A stretch of DNA of 64,000 nucleotides from Bacteroidota bacterium (GCA_023388315.1 JAEWGM010000021.1:62001-126000); one strand, 5' to 3'; positions 24,520 through 33,539 are shown, counted from the first letter of the stretch. The notes: generated by a model from the sequence alone, not told the origin. Numbers and translations are program-made.

Positions 24520-25434
24520 ATGGCTTTTAATAGAAGAACATTTTTGAAGACATCCATTGCCGGCGCGGCTTTTGTTACTGCCGGCGGATGTTCTTCTTTT
24601 GTTTCGGCTTCCACTTCGGAAAAACGGAACGCGAGTGCTGCCAAACTGAACATTTCGTTTCAGGAAAGCACGGCACCCGGAAAAAATTTGAACGAAAAGT
24701 TCGATTTTATGGAAAAGCACAACGTGGTGGGCTTTGAACCGCACGGCAACAATATCAATCAACGGATGCAAGAGTTCAAAGACGCGTTGAAAGGGCGAAA
24801 CATTAAAGTAAGCGCCGTTTGTGCTGGATTTGAAGGCTTTATCCTTTCCACCGATCCCGCCATTCGCAAGCGTTGTCGCGACACGATGAACGAACTCATC
24901 ATCGCCGCAGGGGAACTCAACTCCACGGGCGTTATCATTGTTCCAGCGTTCAACTCACAAGTTCCCGTGATGCCGCACACGCAAGAAACCCGCGATTTTT
25001 TGTGCGAGCAGTTCGACGAAATGGGCACGTTCGCGCAACAACACGGAACCACCGTAATTTTGGAACCGTTGAACCGAAAAGAAGCGTTTTACTTGCGCCA
25101 AGTAGCCGACGCGGCATCCATTTGCCGCGATATAGATAACCCGGGCGTAACCTGTTTGGGCGATTTTTGGCACATGACATGGGAGGAAACATCGGATATG
25201 GCGGCTTTCCTCGCTGCCGGAAAACACCTGCAACACGTGCATATGGCCAGTCGAAAACGTCGCAGTATGCCCGGCGAAGACGGCGATGCCGATAATTATG
25301 TGGACGGTTTTCGCGGCCTGAAAATGATTGGTTACGACAAATACGTCAGTTTCGAGTGCGGTTTGCAAGGCGACCGAGAAGTGGCGGTGCCCGCGGCGTT
25401 GGAACTCCTGCGCAAGCAATGGGACGAAGCGTAA
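24520..25434 (+). CDS. Tat-exported AP-endonuclease-2-type TIM barrel (sugar isomerase/epimerase family), probable lipoprotein
   Basis: 304 aa from the ATG at 24520. The frame reaches back to 24463, but that would overlap the preceding gene, and the Tat motif NRRTFLK begins right after this ATG. GGCSS gives a lipobox with Cys24. The barrel carries metal-ligand motifs: VILEPLNR, GDFWHM, HVHMASRKRRSMPGEDGD and FECG. These resemble hydroxypyruvate isomerase and IolE/IolI-type enzymes. Its export with the Gfo/Idh partner suggests that both act in the periplasm on one sugar-like substrate. Confidence 0.9.
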   Translation: MAFNRRTFLKTSIAGAAFVTAGGCSSFVSASTSEKRNASAAKLNISFQESTAPGKNLNEKFDFMEKHNVVGFEPHGNNINQRMQEFKDALKGRNIKVSAVCAGFEGFILSTDPAIRKRCRDTMNELIIAAGELNSTGVIIVPAFNSQVPVMPHTQETRDFLCEQFDEMGTFAQQHGTTVILEPLNRKEAFYLRQVADAASICRDIDNPGVTCLGDFWHMTWEETSDMAAFLAAGKHLQHVHMASRKRRSMPGEDGDADNYVDGFRGLKMIGYDKYVSFECGLQGDREVAVPAALELLRKQWDEA

Positions 25435-25468
25435 AGTGATTACGATTTTAGATGTACAATTTATGATG

Positions 25469-25504
25469 AATGAGTGAGAAAGTGGTTTTCTCACTCATTT
25501 TTTA
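25469..25504 (+). terminator. Rho-independent terminator after the cytochrome-SUMF1 operon
   Basis: AATGAGTGAGAAA at 25469-25481 pairs with TTTCTCACTCATT, ending in a T-rich tail. It separates the three-gene unit from ccsBA. Confidence 0.85.
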
Positions 25505-25652
25505 TATTTTTTCATTTACTTGTTGGTTGCGATTTTTTTAAGAGGGTGAAGTAATTTCAATCATTTTGTTAAGTTTGGCTTGTATCATTCCCTAAGCCCT
25601 GAACATTGACCCCTGAACTTTAAAAAACCTCCATTATTTCCCTTTTTTATCT

Positions 25653-25660
25653 TATTTTTG
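25653..25660 (+). promoter_or_regulatory. Probable -7 element of the ccsBA gene
   Basis: TATTTTTG (TAnnTTTG) 30 bp before the start. Confidence 0.6.
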
Positions 25661-25689
25661 TACCTTCATCATTTAAAATCACAGACTCC

Positions 25690-28110
25690 ATGCAAGAAAT
25701 AAAGAAATTTCTTTCCTCATATACCGCCACGGTTATCCTTTTGCTTTTGTACGCAGTTATTTTGGCGTTGGCAACATTTATAGAGAAGCAGTACGGCACC
25801 ATGGCCGCGAAAATATTTGTGTACTATTCACCCGTTTTCTTTCTGTTACAATTCCTTTTGGTGGTGAATTTTGTGCTCGCGCTCATCAAATACCGCTACC
25901 TCAGGCAACGCCGGTGGGCATTGCTCACGGTTCACGTGGCGTTTATCGTGATTTTGGCGGGCGCCCTCATCACGCATATTTTTGGTAAGGAAGGGCAGGT
26001 GCACATTCGCGAAGGCGAAAAAACCGACCAAATGACCATTCATACCTCACGAGGAATGACGGTGGAAAAACTGCCTTTTGAGCTAGAATTGACCGATTTT
26101 CGGTTGAACAGGTACCCCGGTTCCGCCAGCCCATCGTCGTACGAAAGCGATTTGAAAGTGCATTTGGAGAACGAAGTGCGCGAAGCCAACGTGTTTATGA
26201 ACAACGTGTTGGATGTGAAGGGGTATCGATTTTTTCAGGCGTCGTATGACGAAGATGAGATGGGAACCATTTTATCTGTGAACCAAGACGTGGCGGGCAG
26301 AACGGTTACCTACTTCGGCTATTTTTTGTTAATGGTGGGTTTTGTGTTGGTGTTTTTCGATAAAAAATCGCGCTTTAGAAAACTCGCGCAACAGTTGAAA
26401 GAGGTGAGAAACATGTCGAAGCCCGTTTCGGCTGTCTTGTTTTTTCTGATTCTTTCCGGGGCGATATCGGCGCAATCGGCATCGGGTAAAAGAATGGTGG
26501 AGGCGGTGCAACAAAACCCTGTTTCGATTGAGCACGCGGCAAAATTCGGCGCGTTGCCCGTGCAATCGGGTGGGAGGGTGATGCCCATCAATACTTTTTC
26601 GTCTGAGATTCTTCGGAAAATACACAAAAGCAACAGGTTTGGCACCCTCAATTCCGATCAGTTTTTGTTGAGCTTTCTCGCGATGCCGCAAATGTGGGTA
26701 CAAGTTCCGTTTATTGCCATTTCCAACGCGCAAATCAGCGAACGATATCAATTGCCCGAAAAATACTTCGCATATGAACACCTGTTTGATACGCAAGGAA
26801 ACTACAGGTTATTGCCCGATTTGCAACAAGTATATCACAAACCCCCGGCTGAACGCAACGCCACGGATAAAGATTTAATCAAGATTGACGAACAAATCAA
26901 TATTCTGTTTCAACTATTGAATTACGAGCGCCTTGCTGTCTTCCCCGATGCTTCGCATCCCAATCACACGTGGTACGCTCCCGGCGATGATTTATCGGAA
27001 TTTTCTCCCGAAGATTCTACTTTTATAACAGAGGCGTTTTCCGCTTATTTAGCCCAAGTGGCTCAATCCATCCAGAGCGGTAATTGGGATAAACCCGATG
27101 AGTTATTGGAGCAAATAAAGCATTTTCAACGCACAAACGATGCCGCTTTGCTCATTCATCCCCAAAAACTGGATGCGGAATTGCGATACAACAAGTGGAA
27201 TATTTTCAATACCGCCAAACAATGGTACCTCATTTTGGGCGGTTTGTTGCTTGTGCTCACATTTATGCAACTGATGCAACACCGGCAATGGCGCACCAAA
27301 TTTATTCCCGTTTTCATCATCGGCATCGCGGTTATTTTTCTGTATCAAACCTTTGGGATGGGTTTGCGGTGGTACATTTCGGGATACGCGCCGTGGAGCA
27401 ATTCCTACGAAACCATGGTGTACGTGGCGTGGGCAACCATCTTGGCTGGTTTCATCTTTGGCCGCAAAAGTTACATCACCATGGCGTTGGCCACCATTTT
27501 TGGCGGCGTAATTTTGTTTGTCTCCGGCCTCAATTGGATGGACCCGCATATAAGCCCGTTGGTACCGGTGTTGAAATCGCCGTGGCTGATGTTTCATGTG
27601 GCGGTAATTGTGGCGGCCTATGGTTTTTTTGGCATCAGCTTTTTGCTGGGCGCCACAAACCTATCCATTATGGCTTTTACTAAAAAGAGCGATTCAAGCG
27701 TTTTGCGGATAAAAGAATTGAGCATCATCAACAGTATGTCGCTGATGGTGGGCTTGGCGCTAATGACTATTGGCACATTTCTCGGCGCCATTTGGGCCAA
27801 TGAATCGTGGGGCCGTTATTGGGGATGGGACCCGAAAGAAACTTGGGCGCTCATTACCGTGATAGTTTACACCGTGGTAACGCACTTGCATTTGGTGAAA
27901 AAGTGGAGTGGGCAATGGTTGTTTAACTTGCTGTCGGTACTCGCGTTTTCTTCTGTATTGATGACGTTCTTTGGTGTGAATTATTTTTTGAGCGGCATGC
28001 ACTCTTACGGACAAACAGGCGGCACGGGAAAAGTATTTGTTTACATTCTGCTCGCTTTTGCCGCCATTGGGATACTTGGAGCGGTGGCGTATAGAAAGGA
28101 GAGACGATAG
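25690..28110 (+). CDS. Cytochrome c biogenesis protein CcsBA (fused ResB-ResC)
   Basis: 806 aa. The N-terminal part is ResB/CcsB-like with TM helices near 10-30, 42-62, 75-95 and 215-235 enclosing a periplasmic loop. A long periplasmic region follows. The C-terminal part is CcsA-like with eight or so TM helices and the WWD heme-handling motif NESWGRYWGWDPKETWA near residues 702-718. CcsBA exports heme and ligates it to CXXCH motifs in System II. Its position directly after the tetraheme cytochrome operon suggests it matures that protein. The fused form is normal in Bacteroidetes. Confidence 0.93.
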   Translation: MQEIKKFLSSYTATVILLLLYAVILALATFIEKQYGTMAAKIFVYYSPVFFLLQFLLVVNFVLALIKYRYLRQRRWALLTVHVAFIVILAGALITHIFGKEGQVHIREGEKTDQMTIHTSRGMTVEKLPFELELTDFRLNRYPGSASPSSYESDLKVHLENEVREANVFMNNVLDVKGYRFFQASYDEDEMGTILSVNQDVAGRTVTYFGYFLLMVGFVLVFFDKKSRFRKLAQQLKEVRNMSKPVSAVLFFLILSGAISAQSASGKRMVEAVQQNPVSIEHAAKFGALPVQSGGRVMPINTFSSEILRKIHKSNRFGTLNSDQFLLSFLAMPQMWVQVPFIAISNAQISERYQLPEKYFAYEHLFDTQGNYRLLPDLQQVYHKPPAERNATDKDLIKIDEQINILFQLLNYERLAVFPDASHPNHTWYAPGDDLSEFSPEDSTFITEAFSAYLAQVAQSIQSGNWDKPDELLEQIKHFQRTNDAALLIHPQKLDAELRYNKWNIFNTAKQWYLILGGLLLVLTFMQLMQHRQWRTKFIPVFIIGIAVIFLYQTFGMGLRWYISGYAPWSNSYETMVYVAWATILAGFIFGRKSYITMALATIFGGVILFVSGLNWMDPHISPLVPVLKSPWLMFHVAVIVAAYGFFGISFLLGATNLSIMAFTKKSDSSVLRIKELSIINSMSLMVGLALMTIGTFLGAIWANESWGRYWGWDPKETWALITVIVYTVVTHLHLVKKWSGQWLFNLLSVLAFSSVLMTFFGVNYFLSGMHSYGQTGGTGKVFVYILLAFAAIGILGAVAYRKERR

Positions 28111-28144
28111 ATTTTAGACTGTTAGATTTTAGATTGTTAGACGT

Positions 28145-28235
28145 GAACTCTAAACATTGAACTCTAAACATTGAACTCTAAACATTAAACTCTAAACATT
28201 AAACTCTAAACATTAAACATTAAACTTTAAACACT
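28145..28235. repeat. 14-bp tandem repeat, about 6.5 units
   Basis: Units of GAACTCTAAACATT (three), AAACTCTAAACATT (two), a half unit AAACATT and a diverged AAACTTTAAACACT follow one another between ccsBA and the Gfo/Idh gene. No palindrome is apparent. Confidence 0.95.
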
Positions 28236-28245
28236 AAATAACAAT

Positions 28246-29220
28246 ATGCTTCACTGGGGATTTATCGGTTGCGGTAATGTAACGGAAAAGAAAAGCGGGC
28301 CCGCTTTTAACAAAGTGGAAGGCTCAAAAGTGGTGGCGGTTATGCGTCGCGATGCGACAAAGGCAGAGGATTATGCCCGACGTCACTGCATAGAAAAGTG
28401 GTATGACGATGCCCATCGGCTTATTAACGATTCCGATGTAAACGCCGTGTATGTGGCAACGCCTCCGGGTTCGCACGCCGAGTATGCCATCGCGGCAATG
28501 AAGGCTGGAAAGCCTGTGTATGTGGAGAAACCCATGGCGGCAACCTACGAAGATTGCTTGGCAATGCAGCGCGTGTCGGAAGAAACGGGCGTACCATGTT
28601 TTGTGGCCTATTATCGGCGCACGTTGCCTTATTTTCTTCGGGTGAAGCAGTTGATAGACGATGGTGCGCTGGGCGACATTTCCACGGTTCAAATCAGGTT
28701 TGCCATTCCGCCTTACGCGTCCGATTTCGATAAGCAAAACCTGCCGTGGCGCGTGAAAAAAGAACTTGCTGGTGGCGGATATTTTTTTGATTTGGCATCG
28801 CACCAACTGGATTTACTCGATTTTTTGTTGGGCGAAATAACCCACGCCCAAGGCTTTGCCACCAACATCGGGAAACTGTATGATGTGGAAGACTCGGTAA
28901 GCGCTTCGTTTCGGTTTGCAACGGGCGTGGTGGGCAGCGGCAGTTGGAGTTTTGTCGCGCCCCAAAATACCCGCACCGATGTCATCGATTTTATAGGTAC
29001 TAAAGGCAAACTCACCTGTTCCACCTTTATGTTTACGCCCATTGTGCTGGAAACCGAAAACGGAAAACAAGAATTTACGGAAGAAAACCCCGAGAACATT
29101 CAGTTTTATCTTATCAAAAGCATCGTGGATTACCTGAACAACAAGGGCGAGATACCCGTGAGCACCTGTCACACGGCGGCTCGCACCAATAAAATAATGC
29201 AACAGATAGTGGCTGCGTAA
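28246..29220 (+). CDS. Gfo/Idh/MocA family oxidoreductase (cytoplasmic)
   Basis: 324 aa. The Rossmann motif GFIGCGNVTEKKSG is at residues 5-18 and the EKP motif VEKPMAA near 94. The catalytic region reads GGGYFFDLASHQLDLLDFLLG. No signal peptide is present, so unlike the 23124 enzyme it is cytoplasmic. The family oxidises or reduces sugars and cyclitols with NAD(P); the substrate is unknown. It may handle the product of the exported pathway. Confidence 0.9.
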   Translation: MLHWGFIGCGNVTEKKSGPAFNKVEGSKVVAVMRRDATKAEDYARRHCIEKWYDDAHRLINDSDVNAVYVATPPGSHAEYAIAAMKAGKPVYVEKPMAATYEDCLAMQRVSEETGVPCFVAYYRRTLPYFLRVKQLIDDGALGDISTVQIRFAIPPYASDFDKQNLPWRVKKELAGGGYFFDLASHQLDLLDFLLGEITHAQGFATNIGKLYDVEDSVSASFRFATGVVGSGSWSFVAPQNTRTDVIDFIGTKGKLTCSTFMFTPIVLETENGKQEFTEENPENIQFYLIKSIVDYLNNKGEIPVSTCHTAARTNKIMQQIVAA

Positions 29221-29262
29221 AATCAGTAAAGATTTTCTCAAGAAGAAAAAATATCCAGTAAA

Positions 29263-29958
29263 ATGTCTGTAAAAACGTATAGAGATGTCGCTATAGAATA
29301 CCGTCCTGAGATAACCGGTCTTGCGGGCCCCATTTTTGGCGTGGTATTAAAAGGCAGAAAATCATTCGCTTCACTCGAAGAGAAGCAGCATTACGTAACA
29401 TACATTCAAGCGAACACCCAACATCCTCAACGTCTTTTAGAAAGCGATTTTACGCCTATTGATACGCAAAAAGTGACTGAAATACGATTCTTTCCACCAA
29501 CAAAAGGCATTCAACCCATCGATATTATCCCTTTTAATACGTATCAAGCCGGTTTTGATTTTCTCATATCAGAAAAGGCATTAAATGTCCTCAAACAACA
29601 CCGTATTCCACACATCAACCACCTGTCGGCTACCATTCATTCCCTTCAAGCCAAGTATGCGATGGTAGGTTTTCCCCTTGTTCCCAATGAGCGGATAGAC
29701 TTCGGAAAATCTACTTTTTTTGATCCTGAACGAAGACGAACCATCACTTACAAAGACCATCAAGAATATGCACAATCCATTACTGCCTACTATCCGTCCA
29801 CCCTTTATGTATTGGGAGTGGGGAACTATGACATCATCCATTTAGAAAATCAAGGACTCTATTTTTCTGACAACTTTTTCCAAGCGATGGAAGCAAGCGG
29901 TATCATCGGTATTTCTAAAGGCCCATCCGTCTTGTACAATACCATGCGGGTTACCTGA
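29263..29958 (+). CDS. Hypothetical protein
   Basis: 231 aa, soluble, no signal peptide. I do not recognise the family with confidence. The segment FDFLISEKALNVLKQHRI in the middle resembles a pattern found in some immunity proteins of contact-dependent toxins (Imm43/DUF1629 type), but no toxin gene is nearby, so this is only a hint. The protein ends in a region rich in G, I and S (ASGIIGISKGPS). It starts 42 bp after the Gfo/Idh gene and its codon use is slightly more AT-rich than its neighbours. Confidence 0.6.
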   Translation: MSVKTYRDVAIEYRPEITGLAGPIFGVVLKGRKSFASLEEKQHYVTYIQANTQHPQRLLESDFTPIDTQKVTEIRFFPPTKGIQPIDIIPFNTYQAGFDFLISEKALNVLKQHRIPHINHLSATIHSLQAKYAMVGFPLVPNERIDFGKSTFFDPERRRTITYKDHQEYAQSITAYYPSTLYVLGVGNYDIIHLENQGLYFSDNFFQAMEASGIIGISKGPSVLYNTMRVT

Positions 29959-29997
29959 TTTTTTAACTCATCACCCATCATCAAAAATTATGGTGCA

Positions 29998-30019
29998 ACC
30001 ACTTTTGTGGTACTGCTTT
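29998..30019 (+). terminator. Possible weak terminator between convergent genes
   Basis: ACCAC-TTTT-GTGGT (29998-30011) followed by a short T run lies between the plus-strand hypothetical gene and the minus-strand kinase gene. The stem is only 5 bp. Confidence 0.35.
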
Positions 30020-30036
30020 TATACTGCAAAAGGTGA

Positions 30037-31299
30037 CTAATTTCCACTATACAAAGGCAATGTAAATTTAAAATCGCTTCCAACCCCAATCCGGCTTTCT
30101 GCCCAAATGTGGCCGCCGTGTTTTTCAATAAACTCTTTGCAAAGAATAAGTCCTAGGCCCGTGCCTTTTTCGGCATCGGTACCCTGTTTTTGAAATTTGC
30201 TGTCGATTTTGAACAGTTTTTGCAGGTTTTCGGGCGAGATGCCTGTTCCGGTATCGCTCACGGTAACTTCACAAACGTTTTCGGTTTGCTTTGCCGATAC
30301 CGTTACGCGTCCTTTGGGAGCGGTGAATTTCAGCGCGTTGGTCAATAAATTTCTCATCACGGTATTGATCATATTCACGTCGAAAAACGCGTCGTATTGT
30401 GCGTTGACTTCGGTGAAAACCTGAATGCCTTTTTTTGCCGATTGGCTTTCGATGAGTTCGATATTTTCCTTTATGGCTTCAGACAAGTTGTTGATAGTGG
30501 GGTTAAACGCTAATTTTCCCGATTGAGATTGCGACCAAACCAACAGGTTTTCCAGCAAATGATACGCGTTTTTGGAGGAGTTGCTGATGATTTTCAGGTA
30601 GTCGAAAATTTTGTCTTTATTGTAGTCATAAACGTTTGTCAACAATAAATCTGAAAAACCCAAGATAGTGCTGAACGGATTTTTAAGGTCGTGCGCGATG
30701 ATGCCGAAAAACTTGTCTTTGGTGGCATTCAACTCGTAGAGTTTCTCATTCTTTAAAGCGAGGTGATCGTTTAACGTGTTAATTTCTTCGATGTTTGCTT
30801 TCAATTGTTTGTTGATGCCGCCAATGGCTTCATTAAGTTGCAGCAATTCATCGTTTGCTTTATCCAGTTCTTCATTGGTTTTTTGCAGTTGCTTGTTTTT
30901 GCTTATTATTTCGCGTTGCAGCTTGTTTATATCGGTATTCATCTCCATGGCAGCCTTGTTTTGTTCCAACAACATCAAGATGTCTATTCCCCCAACAACC
31001 ATAAATGTATCTTTCTTGCGGTAAATTTTGGCGTAGATGGACGTGTTAATGGAGTAGTTGCTGCCGATGGTTACGTGTCCGCTGAATACTAAACTGGTAT
31101 CGCTTTGCATACGGGTGATTTTTTCAAAAGTGGGATTAATGAGCGAATCGGCCGGATTGCCAGAGAGCAAGGCGTTGAATGCATCGTTGCAATACAATAG
31201 CGTTCCGTTAATGGAATAAATGGCCATACAAAGCGATTTGCTTTGCAGAAGCATATCCGCAATTTCGGCTTTCCATTCCGAAATAAAATTCTTAGACAT
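30037..31299 (-). CDS. PAS-domain sensor histidine kinase, soluble
   Basis: 420 aa. Residues about 10-115 form a PAS-like domain (CMAIYSINGTLLYCNDAFNALL). A long coiled coil follows (about 120-190). The kinase core has the H-box FFGIIAHDLKNPFSTI, the N-box NLLTNALKF, G1 DTGTGIS, and G2 KGTGLGLILCKEF. There is no TM segment, so it senses a cytoplasmic signal or a protein partner. It ends a three-gene minus-strand operon with a cobalamin-binding protein. No response regulator lies next to it. Confidence 0.92.
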   Translation of the reverse strand: MSKNFISEWKAEIADMLLQSKSLCMAIYSINGTLLYCNDAFNALLSGNPADSLINPTFEKITRMQSDTSLVFSGHVTIGSNYSINTSIYAKIYRKKDTFMVVGGIDILMLLEQNKAAMEMNTDINKLQREIISKNKQLQKTNEELDKANDELLQLNEAIGGINKQLKANIEEINTLNDHLALKNEKLYELNATKDKFFGIIAHDLKNPFSTILGFSDLLLTNVYDYNKDKIFDYLKIISNSSKNAYHLLENLLVWSQSQSGKLAFNPTINNLSEAIKENIELIESQSAKKGIQVFTEVNAQYDAFFDVNMINTVMRNLLTNALKFTAPKGRVTVSAKQTENVCEVTVSDTGTGISPENLQKLFKIDSKFQKQGTDAEKGTGLGLILCKEFIEKHGGHIWAESRIGVGSDFKFTLPLYSGN

Positions 31300-31334
31300 A
31301 TTGAGAAATTGTTAGAAGCTGTTTTGAGTTTTTT

Positions 31335-31796
31335 TTAGTGCATTGAAAGCGCGCTTTCGAGTTTTTCGTCGGATAACTTCACAAACAACGGGATGTTTAT
31401 TTGCATCCACTCATACAGAGGAAATACTTGGTTGTATGCTTCTGGCGTGAGCGTTTCTTTCATAATGCTGATCCACGAATTTAATTGAACTGCCCAATAA
31501 CTGGTAGTAAATCGATGGCTTCGATAGGCGCGGAATACCCATAAAATGGTTTCGACCAACACTTCGGGACTGAAGTTTTTTAATATCGATGAAATAAACC
31601 GCACGTGGTTGGCGTGGTTGTCTTTCATCATTTCTTGGTTGTTTTCGCCGATGAGTTCTTTTAAATCTGCCCGAGCGAGCATCAAACTATTCATTTTGTT
31701 AATGAGCAATTCCGATTTTTGAGCATATTCCTGTTGTGTTGCTTCACTAAAATGATTGATTTTTGACGCGCTTTCTATTAAATTGTTTTTGTCCAT
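31335..31796 (-). CDS. Small helical protein of unknown function between the B12 protein and the kinase
   Basis: 153 aa, predicted all-helical, no signal peptide. I recognise no family. The middle reads ILKNFSPEVLVETILWVFRAYRSHRFTTSYWAVQLNSWISIM, which has many aromatic residues and could form a four-helix bundle. It starts 5 bp after the cobalamin-binding gene ends and lies 35 bp before the kinase gene. This fixed position suggests it links the two, for example as an adaptor or a second sensory domain. Confidence 0.7.
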   Translation of the reverse strand: MDKNNLIESASKINHFSEATQQEYAQKSELLINKMNSLMLARADLKELIGENNQEMMKDNHANHVRFISSILKNFSPEVLVETILWVFRAYRSHRFTTSYWAVQLNSWISIMKETLTPEAYNQVFPLYEWMQINIPLFVKLSDEKLESALSMH

Positions 31797-31801
31797 CTTG
31801 T

Positions 31802-32449
31802 TTAAGCTGTTTTAAGTATGGTACTTAAAGTGAATAAATCAGGGAAATAAATCACGTTTTTGTATTTCGACAGGATGTTTTCTCCGCCATGTTTGAATGC
31901 CTGTCCGCCGGTGAATATCAATATATCGGGAAATTCATCCCTGATCTTTTGAATCATGATTTCGAACTTGGGAAAATGAAAATACAAACTGATGGAAACA
32001 GCCAATATATCGGGTTTTCTTTCTTTCAGAAAATCAATTAATTCGTTCACGGGCGTGTTGGCTCCCAAAAAAAGCGTATTCCAACCATGCAGTTCAAACA
32101 CATCGCCTGCCATTCGTATTCCCACCTGATGCAACTCGTCTTCAACGCAGGTTAGCACCACCGACTTTTCAACAAACTGCCCGGGTTGGATGGAAGGATA
32201 AATCTCGTTTAAGAGCGCTTCAATAATGGCCGATGCCAAGTGCTCGGTTGCTACGCTTATTTTATTGGATTCCCATAAATCACCCACTGTGTATAAAGCG
32301 GTTTTTAACAGGCGCTCGTAAAGTTCTATGAAGGAGGTATCGTTCTTTAGTTCACTCCTAATAATTTCTGAACAGCGGTTTCTGTCTCCTTCCAACAAAG
32401 CTTTCAGGAAAGTATCGTAGTTTGTCTGATGGGATAATTCTTCGCGCAT
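31802..32449 (-). CDS. Stand-alone cobalamin-binding protein with photoreceptor-type motif
   Basis: 215 aa. Residues about 10-85 form a B12-binding-2 four-helix cap and about 95-215 a Rossmann-like B12-binding domain. The lower-ligand motif is E105-L-H107-Q-V-G110, a match to E/DxHxxG. The cap contains W59, V66, E69 and H70, the Wx9EH pattern of the adenosylcobalamin photoreceptors CarH and LitR, with Val at the equivalent spacing. There is no MerR-type DNA-binding domain. With the PAS kinase downstream it probably forms a signalling pathway that responds to light or cobalamin. Confidence 0.88.
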   Translation of the reverse strand: MREELSHQTNYDTFLKALLEGDRNRCSEIIRSELKNDTSFIELYERLLKTALYTVGDLWESNKISVATEHLASAIIEALLNEIYPSIQPGQFVEKSVVLTCVEDELHQVGIRMAGDVFELHGWNTLFLGANTPVNELIDFLKERKPDILAVSISLYFHFPKFEIMIQKIRDEFPDILIFTGGQAFKHGGENILSKYKNVIYFPDLFTLSTILKTA

Positions 32450-32642
32450 TTTTTCTCATACTTGTTGCGCATATCCGCCCAAATGGAGTGTTTGATGCGC
32501 AAAAAGTAGCACAATTTACTTTATTTTTTCTAATCCACAAAAAAAATTAGCATCGGATTTGAAAACAAACTGTTTGATGAAAATAAGACAAGAAGGTTTA
32601 ATTCTTTACAATGTGACTCATTTTCAACCTATACTTTACGCA

Positions 32643-33539
32643 CTATCCATTTCTATTTTTCTTCCATATCTGCCACGAATTCACTAAGTTTTGCCACAGC
32701 ACATACAATCCCGGGCCCAGCGAAGCGAGCGGATTGAGATAGCTTTGCGTGAGCCAAATGGCGAGGACGGTGTTTTTCTGCCCCAAACTTTGGCCGCCGG
32801 CAATGGTTTCGTTGAATCTTGACCCAATTTTGCGGCCAAACACAAATTGCAGAAGGCAAAGCACGAGGGTTGCCGCGGCAATGACTAGTTCAACTTTTAA
32901 ACTGCCATCGAATTGAGCAATCACAAATTGAGTGACGTTGCCCAGCACAATGGTGAGCGCCGCTGCCCATAAATAAAACGACACGATTTGCGCCGATCGA
33001 ACTTTCAAATGGGCTTTCGGCGAAATTTTAGCAAGTAGCAGCGCGGCCACAAAGGGCACAATGAGAATGGGCATCACCTTGCGAAAAATATACCAAAACA
33101 AATCCGTGAAAGGGACCCCTTCGGAATTGCCGATAATCGATAAAAACAACGGCGCGGCAAACGCAACCAGCAGGTTGCTAATAATGGTGTAAGTGGCGGC
33201 GTTGGCAATGTTTCCGCCCAGCATGCCTGTTACCACGGATGCCGATGTGGCGGTGGCAGTGAGCACACAAATCATGGTGGCTTGCGCTACAATTTCGCTA
33301 AACGGTCGGATAATCAGATAAATAGATACGCTGCCGACATATTGAATGGCCAAAAGAATGTAATGAAACCGGCTCAACCGAATTTGATTCCACGAAATGC
33401 GGCAGTAGGTGAAAAACAACATCATAGATAACAGGTAAGGCGTTACAAAAGACAACGTTGAGAGTTGCTCATGAAACACGATACCGATTATCATAGCCAC
33501 CGGAAGCAGGTATTTTTCTAAGAATTTTTTTACAATCAA
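32643..33539 (-). CDS. BASS-family (bile acid:sodium symporter-like) transporter
   Basis: 298 aa with about nine hydrophobic segments. It shows the BASS/SBF pattern of paired helical repeats, with TATATSASVVTGMLGGN in the first core and LVIAAATLVLCLLQFVFG then NTVLAIWLTQSYLNPLASLGP in the second. The family moves organic anions, pantoate or arsenite with sodium or protons; the substrate here is unknown. It lies on the minus strand with no partner that reveals its substrate. Confidence 0.82.
   Translation of the reverse strand: MIVKKFLEKYLLPVAMIIGIVFHEQLSTLSFVTPYLLSMMLFFTYCRISWNQIRLSRFHYILLAIQYVGSVSIYLIIRPFSEIVAQATMICVLTATATSASVVTGMLGGNIANAATYTIISNLLVAFAAPLFLSIIGNSEGVPFTDLFWYIFRKVMPILIVPFVAALLLAKISPKAHLKVRSAQIVSFYLWAAALTIVLGNVTQFVIAQFDGSLKVELVIAAATLVLCLLQFVFGRKIGSRFNETIAGGQSLGQKNTVLAIWLTQSYLNPLASLGPGLYVLWQNLVNSWQIWKKNRNG

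Noticed and set aside
28145..28235. CRISPR-like array
   Set aside because: The 14-bp units follow one another with no spacers of unique sequence, so it is a simple tandem repeat. No cas gene is near.
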